Below, piece after piece: positions 16,859 through 25,579 of a stretch of DNA of 64,000 nucleotides (its first letter is position 1; every line of letters starts with the position of its first letter). The DNA lies in assembly GCA_900119535.1 (NCBI GenBank), contig FPJT01000002.1, positions 186,001-250,000 on the forward strand, in the 5' to 3' direction. Below the pieces are notes generated by a model. The model saw only the letters and a program-made list of their open reading frames with translations. It ran no database searches and was not told the origin of the DNA. The position numbers were made by a program, and so were the translations under genes. This stretch comes from Ruminococcus sp. XPD3002 (GTDB lineage: Bacteria > Bacillota > Clostridia > Oscillospirales > Ruminococcaceae).

Positions 16859-17965
16859 ATGAATAAGAAAGATGAAATGTTCGGGGAATTCGACATTGAC
16901 CTTGAAACTGCTGATAGAATTGCAAAAGAGTATCCGTCCCTGTCAGATTCAGCCAGAGAAAGGATGTTTAATATGACTAAGAAGAAAATGAATATAACAA
17001 ACCATGCTGATGAGGATAACAATAACAGCGTACACGGTGTAGAAAAATACAATCGTCCAAGGTGGATAAAGTTTGCAGGTATGGCAGCAGCAGTTGCTAT
17101 TATCGCAGGCGGAATCGGCGGAGGAAACTACCTGCTCCGCAATATGAAGAATTCAGCTCCGGCAGAAAGCTCATCATCAGAAGCAGAGCCTTCTACTGAT
17201 AGTTCATCATCTGCGACAGAAGCTACTACAGGATCTCCTGTGATAACAAGCATTACTACAACAGCTGATACAATAACTACATCTGCTGTCGTTGAGACAA
17301 CTACAGAAGCAGCTGATACAAAGAGCTTAACTCCTGAAGAGGCAGCACATAAGCTCACTGATGATTATTGGGATTATGAGTGCTTCTTCGATATTTTTGC
17401 CCGTACAAGAGGATATGATGGAGATTCAGAGTGCATAAGGTTAAATTACACTATCCGGTATGACGGGTGGACAAGTGATGCTGAACTATTATATTATAAA
17501 ACTTCTGATGAAAGACTAACTGAGAAAAGTATGGATGGCTTGAAAAAGCTCTATAATACATATTACAGCAAAAATTATGATCCATTCTATTCTGTCAATG
17601 CTGAATATACACATAACTATGAGTTATTCGGACCTTCATTTACAGCAGATACTCTTCCTGCTGACGGAAAAATAGACCTTGCATATACATATATTGAGTA
17701 TGAGGGTGAATTATATCAGAAAGTTATCTCTAGTGATTATATAAGCGATAATTACTGGACAGATGATCCGATGGAAATAACTGACGTAACTGAAAAATCT
17801 TTCACACTTAAAAGAAAACTGAATACCACTCCAAATGCAGTATACGAAGCAACTCCCGGCGAAGTAACATTTAAGATAGTATTCGATGAAGAGGCTCAGG
17901 ACTGGAGAATCGAGCAGAAGGATGTTGAATATGAATATCCAAATACTTCTTCAACTGGTAATTAA
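16859..17965 (+). CDS. Probable anti-sigma factor, single-pass membrane protein
   Basis: A 368-aa protein: an acidic cytoplasmic N-terminus of about 65 residues, one transmembrane helix (about 70-93), an extracellular Ser/Thr-rich linker (about 100-155, with runs such as SSSSEAEPSTDSSSSATEA), then an acidic C-terminal domain (about 160-368) with no recognised family. It follows the sigma gene in a two-gene operon with AAGGAGG upstream. The topology matches membrane anti-sigma factors whose N-terminus sequesters the sigma factor; the sensor domain is unassigned. Confidence 0.6.
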   Translation: MNKKDEMFGEFDIDLETADRIAKEYPSLSDSARERMFNMTKKKMNITNHADEDNNNSVHGVEKYNRPRWIKFAGMAAAVAIIAGGIGGGNYLLRNMKNSAPAESSSSEAEPSTDSSSSATEATTGSPVITSITTTADTITTSAVVETTTEAADTKSLTPEEAAHKLTDDYWDYECFFDIFARTRGYDGDSECIRLNYTIRYDGWTSDAELLYYKTSDERLTEKSMDGLKKLYNTYYSKNYDPFYSVNAEYTHNYELFGPSFTADTLPADGKIDLAYTYIEYEGELYQKVISSDYISDNYWTDDPMEITDVTEKSFTLKRKLNTTPNAVYEATPGEVTFKIVFDEEAQDWRIEQKDVEYEYPNTSSTGN

Positions 17966-18049
17966 TAATAACACAGATGAATATTTGTCAGTTGATAGTC
18001 GCTACCAAATTCGGAGTAAACGCCAAAAAGTGAAATAAAAGAGTATATG

Positions 18050-18084
18050 ATGAGACCGATTGTGAAAACAGTCGGTCTCATTTG
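18050..18084 (+). terminator. Hairpin after sigma/anti-sigma operon
   Basis: ATGAGACCGA (18050-18059) pairs perfectly with TCGGTCTCAT (18072-18081), then TTTGC. The same bases begin a 55-codon frame (18047-18214) that lacks a ribosome site and is not called as a gene. Nothing else was seen in 17966-18270. Confidence 0.6.
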
Positions 18085-18275
18085 CATATTATTCGATTGT
18101 CCGGATAAAAATGTTATTGTGGATCCTGTCGCCGCAGCGGATTTCCGGTTGAGCGCAGATACGGATATGGCTTTTACTATTGTTAATGAACTTCGGGATC
18201 AGATAAAACATTGAGATCATAGTCGGGATAAGTAGAAAATGCGTTATTTTGTCCACCTTTTCTTCATATTTTATG

Positions 18276-18304
18276 TTGACATGAGACAAATAAAATGGTA
18301 TAAT
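18276..18304 (+). promoter_or_regulatory. Consensus promoter of dockerin gene
   Basis: TTGACA (18276-18281), 17-base spacer, TATAAT (18299-18304). This gives a 5' leader of roughly 125 bases before the start codon at 18436; no riboswitch fold was recognised in it. Confidence 0.8.
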
Positions 18305-18435
18305 TAATTATAAAATGTTATTTGATATTACAATATTTAACTTGCTGTTGAGTCTTGATAATGAACGAGTCCTGAAACAAGTATATTATAGTCCGTTTGT
18401 TAACCTTATTATTAATCAAAAGGAAGTGCATAATA

Positions 18436-21400
18436 ATGATCAAAGGATTGGGATTAAAGAAGCTGATGATAAGTATAAATGCGGCAGTTTTTTTGTGTCA
18501 GAGTCTGAGTATTCTGCCTTTACCACAAATAAAAGCAGCCGACATCAGCGGAAGAATTATCTATGTTGCAGAAAACGGCAGCGATCAAACGGGAAACGGT
18601 TCATCCGGCAGTCCGTATCGTTCAATCAAAAAAGCTGCTGATGAAGCAACAGCAGGAACAACTGTACTTATTCGCCCGGGTACATATATTGAGGAGGATA
18701 TCAAGCCAAAGGAATCGGGCAAGGCAGATGCTATGATCGTATTCAGACCTGAAAATACATCTGATATTGGTAAGGTAATAATAAAACATAAGGATGTTTT
18801 CAACGGCTCAACAATTACTCCGCAGGTAAAGGCACAGTGGCTTGCCGATACGGGGTGGAAAGAAGATGAGGTCAGGCATTACGATGATGCAGGTATAGAA
18901 TACTCCATTGCTGCAAGAAAGAATGAGCTGACTGACGTATTTAATCTGTTCGGACGTGACTATGTAAAAATCGAAGGCTTTGTATTCGAGGACTATAAAT
19001 ACGCAAGAAGTACGATCAACATTATGGGAAAGGGCAATGTGGTACTGAATAACCAGTTCAAGAATATCGGCTGTGTTTACAATGCTCCGTGGACCTGGTC
19101 CAATCAGGGAGTTTATCGCCCTGATGTAACTATTCCTGTTGCAGGACAGGATAATGTTATCCGAAACAACTACTTCCAGAGTGTATATGGCGAAACACTT
19201 TGCTATGACAATCATTCCCAGAACTGTATTATTTCTGAGAACACTTTTATTGGCGCAATAGGAAAAAATGCCGGTGCAGGCGGTGCGGAATCCTCCACAT
19301 TAGGCGGCAGAGCTGACGGAAACAGAAATAATGCATTTGCCTTCAATTATTCAGGCGGTTCAGTAAACGGCGGAACGATCTGGCTTGATATCAGCGTAAG
19401 AGATTTCACTGCCGTCAGAAATGTAGCACACAATACAGCATATTTCATGTTCAATGAGTCTGAATGTACACGCAACTGGGCTTATGAGAATATTGTTTAT
19501 AATAAACCTCTTGACGAAAACAAGAGAATGCCGATCGGTCCATATTTTATGAATTTCCCCGCACAGAAAATTGAATCCGGACTTTTCTCCGCATTCTGGG
19601 ATACCGGCTCGACATGGGATGCAAGATGGGTCAATAATGTAACATATAATCTTAAAAATGGTATTTCTCTCGACAGATCATATAATAATGATGTTATAAA
19701 TAATATTTCCTATGAAGACAATGACAGTATGTATAACAGCAATGATACTGTCGGACTCCTTGTCAAGGAAACATCTGTAAACGGTTTCCATTCATGGCAC
19801 GGAATCGACCTTAAAGGCGGCGGCTCACTTACTGTTCAGAACAATCAGTGGTATTCAGAAAGGAAACCTGAGTATGTTCGCTATATGGATCCGTCACAGT
19901 CTAATATTACGGTAGATGCTTTGAATGCACAGCTTGGAACAAAGACAAACAGTCATGAGAATCCGATGTTTGCAGATCCTGCCGCAGGTGATTTCAGTCT
20001 GAAGGAAGGAAGTCCGGCGATCGGTTCAGGTCATAACGGAGTAAACAAGGGTGCATATGCAGTATATCCGAAGACCGATGTAGGTTATAACGAGGATCTC
20101 GGTCTGACAGAAGATGTGAATGTAAGCTTTGCAAATCTCAATACTTCTGCTAAACCGGGAGATGTCATTGACCTTAAGCTTAGCCTCAGCAAGCCTGCTG
20201 TAAGCACAATGGAATTCAAGGTCGATGCTGTAGCAGGTGATGCACAGCCTGATAAGGATTACAGCTTTGTTGACGATCCGGCTGTAACATTCAATAAAGG
20301 CGATACTGAAAAAACAGTCCGTGTTAAAATTCTTGGCGGATATGATCTTGACCAGCTTCTTGTATTCCGCCTTGAACCTGTTGGCACAACAAAACTTGAA
20401 TCTGTAGGTGCAAGGGATATGCACCTTGTCAGGATCAACAGAGCTGAAAAGCGTGTATTGGTTCTCAGCAATGTTGGTGATTCCATGGGTTCTGTGGTTA
20501 CAGAATATCATAAGCCGGGTGAACGTGTAACAATAGACGCAAAATCAAGACCCGGTTATACATTTGACGGCTGGCAGGTCGGTATCGATGCAATGGATGT
20601 AACTCCGGTCAGTGCAGACGGCACTATTTCCACATTCATCATGCCGGAATACAATCAGAGGATCCAGGCAAAATGGAAGCTGAACGGTTCTCGTGTAAAT
20701 GTAGCAGGGATTCGCTTGAGTCAGGAAAATATATCACTGAATGCAGGCGAAACTTCTCAGATAAAAGCTGATGTTTTACCGGAAAATGCAACAGACAAGG
20801 TGGTCATCTGGACTTCATCAAATCCGCTTGTGGCATCTGTTGATAAAAACGGTGTAGTAACTGCATTATCAGACGGTACAGTCGATATCTTAGCAAGAAC
20901 ACTGGAACCAAGTGACAGGCAGTTTACAGCAAAATGTAAGGTCAGTGTTACAGGTTCGATCGTATCTGCTGAACCTATTCCTTTTGGTGAAAGAATCGAA
21001 GCAGAAAATTATACGACCAAATCAGGTATAGAAACAGAAGACTGCAGCGAAGGCGGAAAAGATGTTGCTTACATAGAAAATGATGATCATATCGGATTCA
21101 AAAACGTTGATTTCGGAGACGGTGCGGAAAATATTGATTTCCGTGTGGGTTCAAACGGCGGAGATAATTCAATTGAAGTGCGCCTTGGTTCACCTGACGG
21201 AAAACTCATAGGAACTTTGAATGTAAGCGATACAGGCGGCTGGCAGACATGGGAAACTCAGAAGTGCAGCATTGATAAGACCTCCGGTGTGAATGATGTT
21301 TACCTTGTATTCAAGGGCGGAGAGGGATATCTTTTCAATCTCAACTGGTTCTGCGTAAATAATACTGTGATAGGTGACTGCAATGCAGACGGTAAATTTA

Positions 21401-21549
21401 ATATTGCTGATATCGTAACTTTGCAGAAATGGCTCCTTGCTGTTCCTGATGTGGAACTGAAAGACTGGCAGGCTGCGGATCTGTGCAAAGACGGAAAGAT
21501 CGATGCTTTTGATCTTTGCATGATGAGAAGATCGTTGAAAAGTAAATAA
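18436..21549 (+). CDS. Secreted dockerin-bearing polysaccharide lyase-like protein (cellulosomal)
   Basis: A 1037-aa multidomain exported protein. Signal peptide about residues 1-35, cleaved near IKAADIS. A right-handed beta-helix domain follows (about 36-550), opening with IYVAENGSDQTGNGSSGSPY and FRPENTS; this PL9/DUF1565-type start is seen in pectate lyases and related enzymes. Then a Calx-beta-like domain (about 560-655), an InlB/WxG repeat-like stretch (about 667-750), a BIG2 domain (about 755-840), a CBM6-like domain (about 850-975, RIEAENY start) and a C-terminal type I dockerin with two Ca-binding repeats (GDCNADGKFNIADIV and ADLCKDGKIDAFDLC). The dockerin implies attachment to a scaffoldin. 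Start 18436 has AGGAAG upstream; 18397 is in frame but less likely. Substrate (pectin or another uronate polymer) is inferred. Confidence 0.85.
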   Translation: MIKGLGLKKLMISINAAVFLCQSLSILPLPQIKAADISGRIIYVAENGSDQTGNGSSGSPYRSIKKAADEATAGTTVLIRPGTYIEEDIKPKESGKADAMIVFRPENTSDIGKVIIKHKDVFNGSTITPQVKAQWLADTGWKEDEVRHYDDAGIEYSIAARKNELTDVFNLFGRDYVKIEGFVFEDYKYARSTINIMGKGNVVLNNQFKNIGCVYNAPWTWSNQGVYRPDVTIPVAGQDNVIRNNYFQSVYGETLCYDNHSQNCIISENTFIGAIGKNAGAGGAESSTLGGRADGNRNNAFAFNYSGGSVNGGTIWLDISVRDFTAVRNVAHNTAYFMFNESECTRNWAYENIVYNKPLDENKRMPIGPYFMNFPAQKIESGLFSAFWDTGSTWDARWVNNVTYNLKNGISLDRSYNNDVINNISYEDNDSMYNSNDTVGLLVKETSVNGFHSWHGIDLKGGGSLTVQNNQWYSERKPEYVRYMDPSQSNITVDALNAQLGTKTNSHENPMFADPAAGDFSLKEGSPAIGSGHNGVNKGAYAVYPKTDVGYNEDLGLTEDVNVSFANLNTSAKPGDVIDLKLSLSKPAVSTMEFKVDAVAGDAQPDKDYSFVDDPAVTFNKGDTEKTVRVKILGGYDLDQLLVFRLEPVGTTKLESVGARDMHLVRINRAEKRVLVLSNVGDSMGSVVTEYHKPGERVTIDAKSRPGYTFDGWQVGIDAMDVTPVSADGTISTFIMPEYNQRIQAKWKLNGSRVNVAGIRLSQENISLNAGETSQIKADVLPENATDKVVIWTSSNPLVASVDKNGVVTALSDGTVDILARTLEPSDRQFTAKCKVSVTGSIVSAEPIPFGERIEAENYTTKSGIETEDCSEGGKDVAYIENDDHIGFKNVDFGDGAENIDFRVGSNGGDNSIEVRLGSPDGKLIGTLNVSDTGGWQTWETQKCSIDKTSGVNDVYLVFKGGEGYLFNLNWFCVNNTVIGDCNADGKFNIADIVTLQKWLLAVPDVELKDWQAADLCKDGKIDAFDLCMMRRSLKSK

Positions 21550-21663
21550 ACGGAAGCTCTCCTGAGAATACGCTGTTAAAGCCCTGAGGAGTACGCCTGT
21601 ACATACCGCCTTTTTTTCCAATGAGCGAAAGTCCTTCTGTCTTGTGCGGTATCAGGTATACTC

Positions 21664-21762
21664 CATCTGGGGCTGGAGGATGCTGCTGCGGAGCTTCAAC
21701 GCATGGAGGAAGTCCAGAACGCCCGACAGGAAATGAACAGAACAAAGGATGAAGCAGTATGA
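21664..21762 (+). pseudogene. 3' end of a second tyrosine integrase gene
   Basis: The last 32 codons of an integrase (from HLGLEDAAAELQRMEE to TKDEAV and stop) are nearly identical to the C-terminus of the intact integrase ending at 43103. The identity continues past the stop through terminator and promoter to about 21848 (43188 on the right). Upstream of 21664 the similarity ends abruptly. This is the surviving tail of an earlier, related element next to the current one. Confidence 0.85.
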
Positions 21763-21776
21763 TATGCTTCCAGCTA

Positions 21777-21808
21777 CGGCTCACTTCGGTGAGCCGCTAT
21801 TTTTTTGC
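21777..21808 (+). terminator. Terminator of lost integrase gene
   Basis: CGGCTCAC-TTCG-GTGAGCCG followed by CTATTTTTTT; a UUCG tetraloop variant of the terminator at 43116-43146. Confidence 0.8.
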
Positions 21809-21818
21809 CTGTTTTGAC

Positions 21819-21847
21819 TTGATGAAATGGAAGGATTATGGTATAAT
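21819..21847 (+). promoter_or_regulatory. Outward promoter, old copy
   Basis: TTGATG, 17-base spacer, TATAAT; conserved in the right-end copy at 43159-43187. It points away from the lost integrase. In 21849-21960 only a short stopped frame was seen. Confidence 0.6.
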
Positions 21848-21960
21848 GATAAGGAGTTGAGGACACTGGTAATTTTGAAGTCGTGCATGTTATTTGTAAT
21901 GAGCAGATTCCATATGCTGATTTGGTGAAAATTGAGACGAAGGCAGGCTGATAGTAGGCA

Positions 21961-22353
21961 TTACTCAATTGATGAAAGATAATTCTCTAATTCCTGACAA
22001 ACTTTTCGAGTTGATTGGATTCTTCCTTTAACACCATGCAGACTTAGTATATTCATTGTTAATTCATCATTGTATTTTTTTATGAATTCAAGCTCCATAT
22101 GCAATGGATACGTTAAGTAGTTTTCTCCGTTTACGACGAATTCTGAATCATCTATTTCTATTCGGTCCAGATTGACTTTGGTTACTTTACATTTAAAAAG
22201 GATTGCCATAACGGGTTTTGAAACATAGATATATACGATATCGCCAATTTTAATATTAGGTGAAGATTGCTTCCAGTCAAGACGTTTTAGTTTTGAAAAA
22301 GCTTCCTCCACTTTGTAATATTTTTGATTACAAGGAACAATCCATTTCTGCAT
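21961..22353 (-). CDS. EVE/PUA-like domain protein
   Basis: A 130-aa protein with the EVE-like opening KWIVPCNQKYYKVEEAF, a central IKIGDIVYIYVSKPVMAILF core and a following strand KCKVTKVNLDRIEID. EVE-like domains are related to PUA/YTH folds and bind modified bases; they are common in genomic islands beside restriction and defence genes. CGGAGGTG precedes the ATG and a consensus promoter lies upstream on the same strand. It sits between the old integrase tail and the left att repeat, so it probably belonged to the earlier element. The base it recognises, if any, is unknown. Confidence 0.65.
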   Translation of the reverse strand: MQKWIVPCNQKYYKVEEAFSKLKRLDWKQSSPNIKIGDIVYIYVSKPVMAILFKCKVTKVNLDRIEIDDSEFVVNGENYLTYPLHMELEFIKKYNDELTMNILSLHGVKGRIQSTRKVCQELENYLSSIE

Positions 22354-22385
22354 AAATGCACCTCCGATTATTTTTCATTACTTTG

Positions 22386-22414
22386 ATTATACATCGCATT
22401 CTCCTATGTGTCAA
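22386..22414 (-). promoter_or_regulatory. Consensus promoter of EVE-like gene
   Basis: On the minus strand TTGACA and TATAAT with a 17-base spacer, about 30 bases upstream of the start codon. Confidence 0.75.
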
Positions 22415-22494
22415 TATCTGGAGACACTGTAATATGCACAAATATCGGAAAAATCACCTCGCACATTACTAAGCAAAATCTGAGAGGAAAAACG

Positions 22495-22526
22495 TATGAT
22501 AAAGGTTATGTTTGTCTGCCACGGCA
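22495..22526 (+). other. attL: 32-bp direct repeat
   Basis: Perfect 32-base match to 43477-43508. It contains ATG and the first ten codons of the phosphatase gene; here the frame continues into element sequence and stops after 26 codons. The upstream GAGAGGAAA would have been the original ribosome site of that gene. Confidence 0.85.
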
Positions 22527-22600
22527 GCAGGGCTGAAACACATCTTTTAGGGCGCTGTAATGCGGCAAATGCGTGACTTGATTGACCAGTTTGCCGTATG

Positions 22601-22622
22601 TCTACTACCAAATTACTACTAA
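22601..22622. repeat. Left-end TACTACTAA-type sites
   Basis: TCTACTACCA (22601-22610) and TTACTACTAA (22613-22622) match the pair at 43318-43340, in the same orientation. They are probable arm-type sites for integrase or excisionase. Confidence 0.6.
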
Positions 22623-22652
22623 CGATTTGAAGCCGAAAAATGATGTAAAATA

Positions 22653-22699
22653 GGGCTTTTCCGAGTAGCTTTGATGCTCGGAGAAGCCCCTTGTTTTTA
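22653..22699. terminator. Bidirectional terminator
   Basis: GGGCTTTTCCGAG pairs with CTCGGAGAAGCCC (one mismatch) around an 11-base loop; followed by CTTGTTTTTA rightward and TATTTTAC leftward. It ends the leftward HhH gene. Confidence 0.7.
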
Positions 22700-22843
22700 T
22701 ACGCCCAGATGCTTTTCAAATACTGCCATGATTTCCTCGACGCGCTTATCGCCGATGCCCTTGATTTGACGGAGGTCTTTCTCAACCTCGCGCAAGTCGA
22801 TAGACTTGCCGTCTTTCTCCAGCAGTCCGTCAGCGTAGCGCAT
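22697..22843 (-). CDS. Small helix-hairpin-helix protein or C-terminal fragment
   Basis: A 48-aa frame, too short for routine calling, beginning MRYADGLLEKDGKSIDLRE and ending IKGIGDKRVEEIMAVFEKHL plus two residues. The IKGIGDKRVEEI segment is a clear helix-hairpin-helix DNA-binding motif. No good ribosome site was seen, and the frame is open only six codons further upstream, so it may be the tail of a larger gene cut at about 22861. It reads towards attL. Confidence 0.5.
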   Translation of the reverse strand: MRYADGLLEKDGKSIDLREVEKDLRQIKGIGDKRVEEIMAVFEKHLGV

Positions 22844-22941
22844 CAACGTGCCACGACACGTTGAAAATGATTACTTTTATCCGCGACTATACTTCGGATA
22901 CTCTTCAGTAGGCTGTTTTCGCTCAAAATCCGCACGAAGAA

Positions 22942-23247
22942 ATGTGTCTAAAATTCTGGCTTTGGCGGAGGTATAATAATAAAGATGGGGTATATTCATA
23001 TAAGCCGGTGTTTTTGTTTGCCTTCCTTTCCTGCATGAATGAAAAAGGAGAAGCCTCTCTTTCGGATGTCGTTGAAGCCTTTACATGGTATTACGAAGAC
23101 CGCATTCAGAACGGTCTGCCAGCGGAGAAGAAGAACTGTATTGATGTCGAAATCACGACCTATTGTTATACTTCATATGTCCTGAAAAAGAAACACATAT
23201 ACACAGTCTCCATATTGCTTTTTCCTTTCCTACTTTATCAATCATGA
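22942..23247 (+). pseudogene. Fragment resembling a DEAD/DEAH-helicase accessory region
   Basis: The segment GVYSYKPVFLFAFLSCMNEK then GEASLSDVVEAFTWYYEDRI resembles a conserved block found inside helicases carried by restriction/defence islands. Good similarity spans only about 22965-23145; before and after it the sequence looks random, no helicase motif is present, and the frame runs into the convergent protease gene. It is probably a degraded gene relic. Confidence 0.35.
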
Positions 23248-24986
23248 CTGTTTTCCAGATAATTGACAGCCCACTCCAACTCGTAATCTTCCCCGTCACG
23301 GAAAATCTTCATCGCTGCATCGAAATCCAGAGGGATGCGTTCCTCAACCGGATTACGGCTGATACGGTCGGGACGGGTGTCGATATTAGGGTCGCCGTTC
23401 CCGTCAAGCACAAGACCGACAGGATATCCCACATATAATTCTCCGCCCGAAAGAACGCTGATACCGCCTGTTTCCTGATTGCAACCGTAGGGGTCTGTCA
23501 GTCCCGCAAGGGTGACATTGGGCAGTCTTGAAAGGTAGTAGGAAGCACTGTCGCCTGCACTGAGACAGCCGAAGTTCGTCAGAGCGACCACTTTCAGGTC
23601 GGCAAATTCGCCGTCGGCATGAATGTTATGATCGGCATTGCAGATATACCTGCCGTTTTTGCGTGTGCCTACACCAAGCCCGTACCAGTCCTCTGTTGTC
23701 AGCAGGTCGCAGAGTGCGTTAGTGATCTCGTCAGCACCGCCCTGATTGTTGCGCAGGTCTATCACAAGATACTCCATTCCCTGTGTTTTGAGGTCACGCA
23801 GCTTTTCACGGAACATCTCCCTTGCCCGTGCGTGATCACCCATCATGTATCCGACGAATATATCATAAGCCCCATTGTCCGTTGTTTCTTGTGTCACTCT
23901 GAGATAGCCGCATTTTTCGTCAAGCATTTTTGTGGAGAAATTCTCGTCCGCCAGGGACTGATATTCTTCTTCTGTGCCTAAGGTCTCAAAATGCCTGTAA
24001 GCCCTGAACGCTTCAAGCTGTGTATGCGGGTCGCCTACATCGGTGAGGGTCACGGTCTGCTCTGCTCCGCTTTTATCCACAAAAGATACATCAACAGTCT
24101 CTCCGCCGACTCCCGAAAGTACCATCGCTGCCACACGGTCGGCGTTCTCCTTTACAGGCATACCGAGGTCGGGAACATCCTCTGCAAGGGACTGCAAAAC
24201 GTCCTTACCGCCCCATTTTGTGATTACAGTGCCGTCCTCAATTCCGAGCTTATTCACATCATCGGTGGTGCATACTGCGATCACATCACCATTTTTGAGC
24301 TGAACCATTGCAAGACCGTACTCATGGGGCTTATATGACATTGTGTAAGATGCAAAGTGGATCATGTTTTCATCATCGCTCATCACAGGTACATGACCGT
24401 CATGAAGCTCACAGCAGAATTGCATGACCGCATCTGCAAATTTCTCCTTGTCCTGTTCCTGCTCCGCTTCCTGCACCATCGGCATATATTTTTCTTCAAG
24501 TGCGGCAAAGTCCACTTCCTTCCATTCTTTCAGGATATAATGCTTGTCCATATCCTGCACCAGTGAATGGAAGGATCCGGTGTAGCTTTCCCGTGTATGA
24601 TTGAAATATAACGGAGACATACCAAGATAGTAGAAGCCGAAAGCACAGGTCACAAGCCCTGTGAGCGCCGCGCTGATCTTATAGCCTATCTTCCGCTTGG
24701 CAAAAGGTATAGGCAAAAGCGCAAACAATGCGATGACATACAGCGGGAAATGCCCAATGACAAACAGCGGGAATCCTGTCAGGTAGATCGCCGCATGAAC
24801 AGCCGCAAGGATCAGTGGCAGCAGACAGAACAGCCGCCACAGCCGCACCTTTTTATTGTCATCCTTCCACTTGTGGTGGAGTATTGCGAGCGTAATCAGA
24901 ATCACAATGACTGCACCGAACCATATGAGATGTTCCTTATTCGATGTCGAAAGCTGGTGCAGAAGTGAGCCCCAAAATGTGTTCAT
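23238..24986 (-). CDS. Membrane-anchored S41-family peptidase
   Basis: A 582-aa protein. The N-terminal 150 residues hold four to five hydrophobic helices; the rest is extracytoplasmic. A PDZ-like region (about 250-300: GDVIAVCTTDDVNKLGIEDG) precedes a C-terminal-processing-peptidase fold with DLRNNQGGADEITNAL and the nucleophile region NFGCLSAGDSASYY (Ser near 479). CGGAGG before ATG 24986 fixes this start; the longer frame to 25127 is unlikely. S41 proteases cleave exported or tagged proteins. It is a chromosomal-type accessory gene inside the element and convergent with the helicase fragment. Confidence 0.8.
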   Translation of the reverse strand: MNTFWGSLLHQLSTSNKEHLIWFGAVIVILITLAILHHKWKDDNKKVRLWRLFCLLPLILAAVHAAIYLTGFPLFVIGHFPLYVIALFALLPIPFAKRKIGYKISAALTGLVTCAFGFYYLGMSPLYFNHTRESYTGSFHSLVQDMDKHYILKEWKEVDFAALEEKYMPMVQEAEQEQDKEKFADAVMQFCCELHDGHVPVMSDDENMIHFASYTMSYKPHEYGLAMVQLKNGDVIAVCTTDDVNKLGIEDGTVITKWGGKDVLQSLAEDVPDLGMPVKENADRVAAMVLSGVGGETVDVSFVDKSGAEQTVTLTDVGDPHTQLEAFRAYRHFETLGTEEEYQSLADENFSTKMLDEKCGYLRVTQETTDNGAYDIFVGYMMGDHARAREMFREKLRDLKTQGMEYLVIDLRNNQGGADEITNALCDLLTTEDWYGLGVGTRKNGRYICNADHNIHADGEFADLKVVALTNFGCLSAGDSASYYLSRLPNVTLAGLTDPYGCNQETGGISVLSGGELYVGYPVGLVLDGNGDPNIDTRPDRISRNPVEERIPLDFDAAMKIFRDGEDYELEWAVNYLENSHD

Positions 24987-25205
24987 GTTTGTTTCCTCCG
25001 TGATTGATGAATGTAATATCTTTCGCTCCCGCCCTTTGCCTCTTTTCGGATATAAGCGGATATCACTATTATAACATAGAATATCCACGGATGCAAGAGA
25101 AAAAGCTTCATTTCTCAAAGCAGACAAATAATCCCCTCAACCAATGAATACAATGTCACCAGCGGAAGGAATTACAGTTTTCTATTCAGTTTTCTATACT
25201 ACGCG

Positions 25206-25370
25206 CTATTGCAAATCGAGATAACGATTTGCAATCAGCCGTCTTTGACGGCGGGCGGCGCATAGCGCCGCTAAGCGCTCCGTTTATACGCCCTCTGCCA
25301 AAGCCACATAGTGGCTTTGGCGGCTGCTGCGCAGCCTGCAAAGCACAACATTGTTGTGCTTTGCAATAGA
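25206..25370. repeat. Multi-hairpin element with terminal inverted repeats (family C)
   Basis: Six perfect hairpins in a row: arms at 25208-25218/25225-25235, 25238-25243/25247-25252, 25255-25261/25265-25271, 25297-25307/25311-25321, 25322-25327/25331-25336 and 25338-25349/25353-25364. Five of the six have 3-base loops. The whole is bracketed by a 10-bp inverted repeat CTATTGCAAA / TTTGCAATAG. No reading frame is present in 24987-25579 apart from the next gene's start, so this intergenic stretch is mainly this element. Confidence 0.85.
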
Positions 25371-25579
25371 GGTCAGTATAATTATATCATATTTTGTATT
25401 GATTGTCAATATATAGTGTTGACTCACATCAAAAATTAGTAAATTGTACATAAATATTCTATCAGAATTCATCATCGCCTATTCTCAACATATCAGATCT
25501 ATTATCTTTGGCAGTTCTGATTATTGCGATTATTAGATTTGTATGGTATACTGTTGTGCTGAAAAGGAGGTATGCCGCC

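Noticed and set aside
18047-18214. 55-codon plus-strand frame starting in the hairpin after the anti-sigma gene
   Set aside because: No ribosome binding site, the first codons form the terminator stem, and the protein resembles nothing known; kept only as a note.
21849-21960. Short frame ending PYADLVKIETKAG
   Set aside because: No in-frame start codon and closed by a stop upstream; possibly a gene relic from the older element but not supportable.
25206-25370. Possible CRISPR array because of closely spaced palindromes
   Set aside because: The palindromes all differ in sequence and there are no constant repeats with variable spacers.
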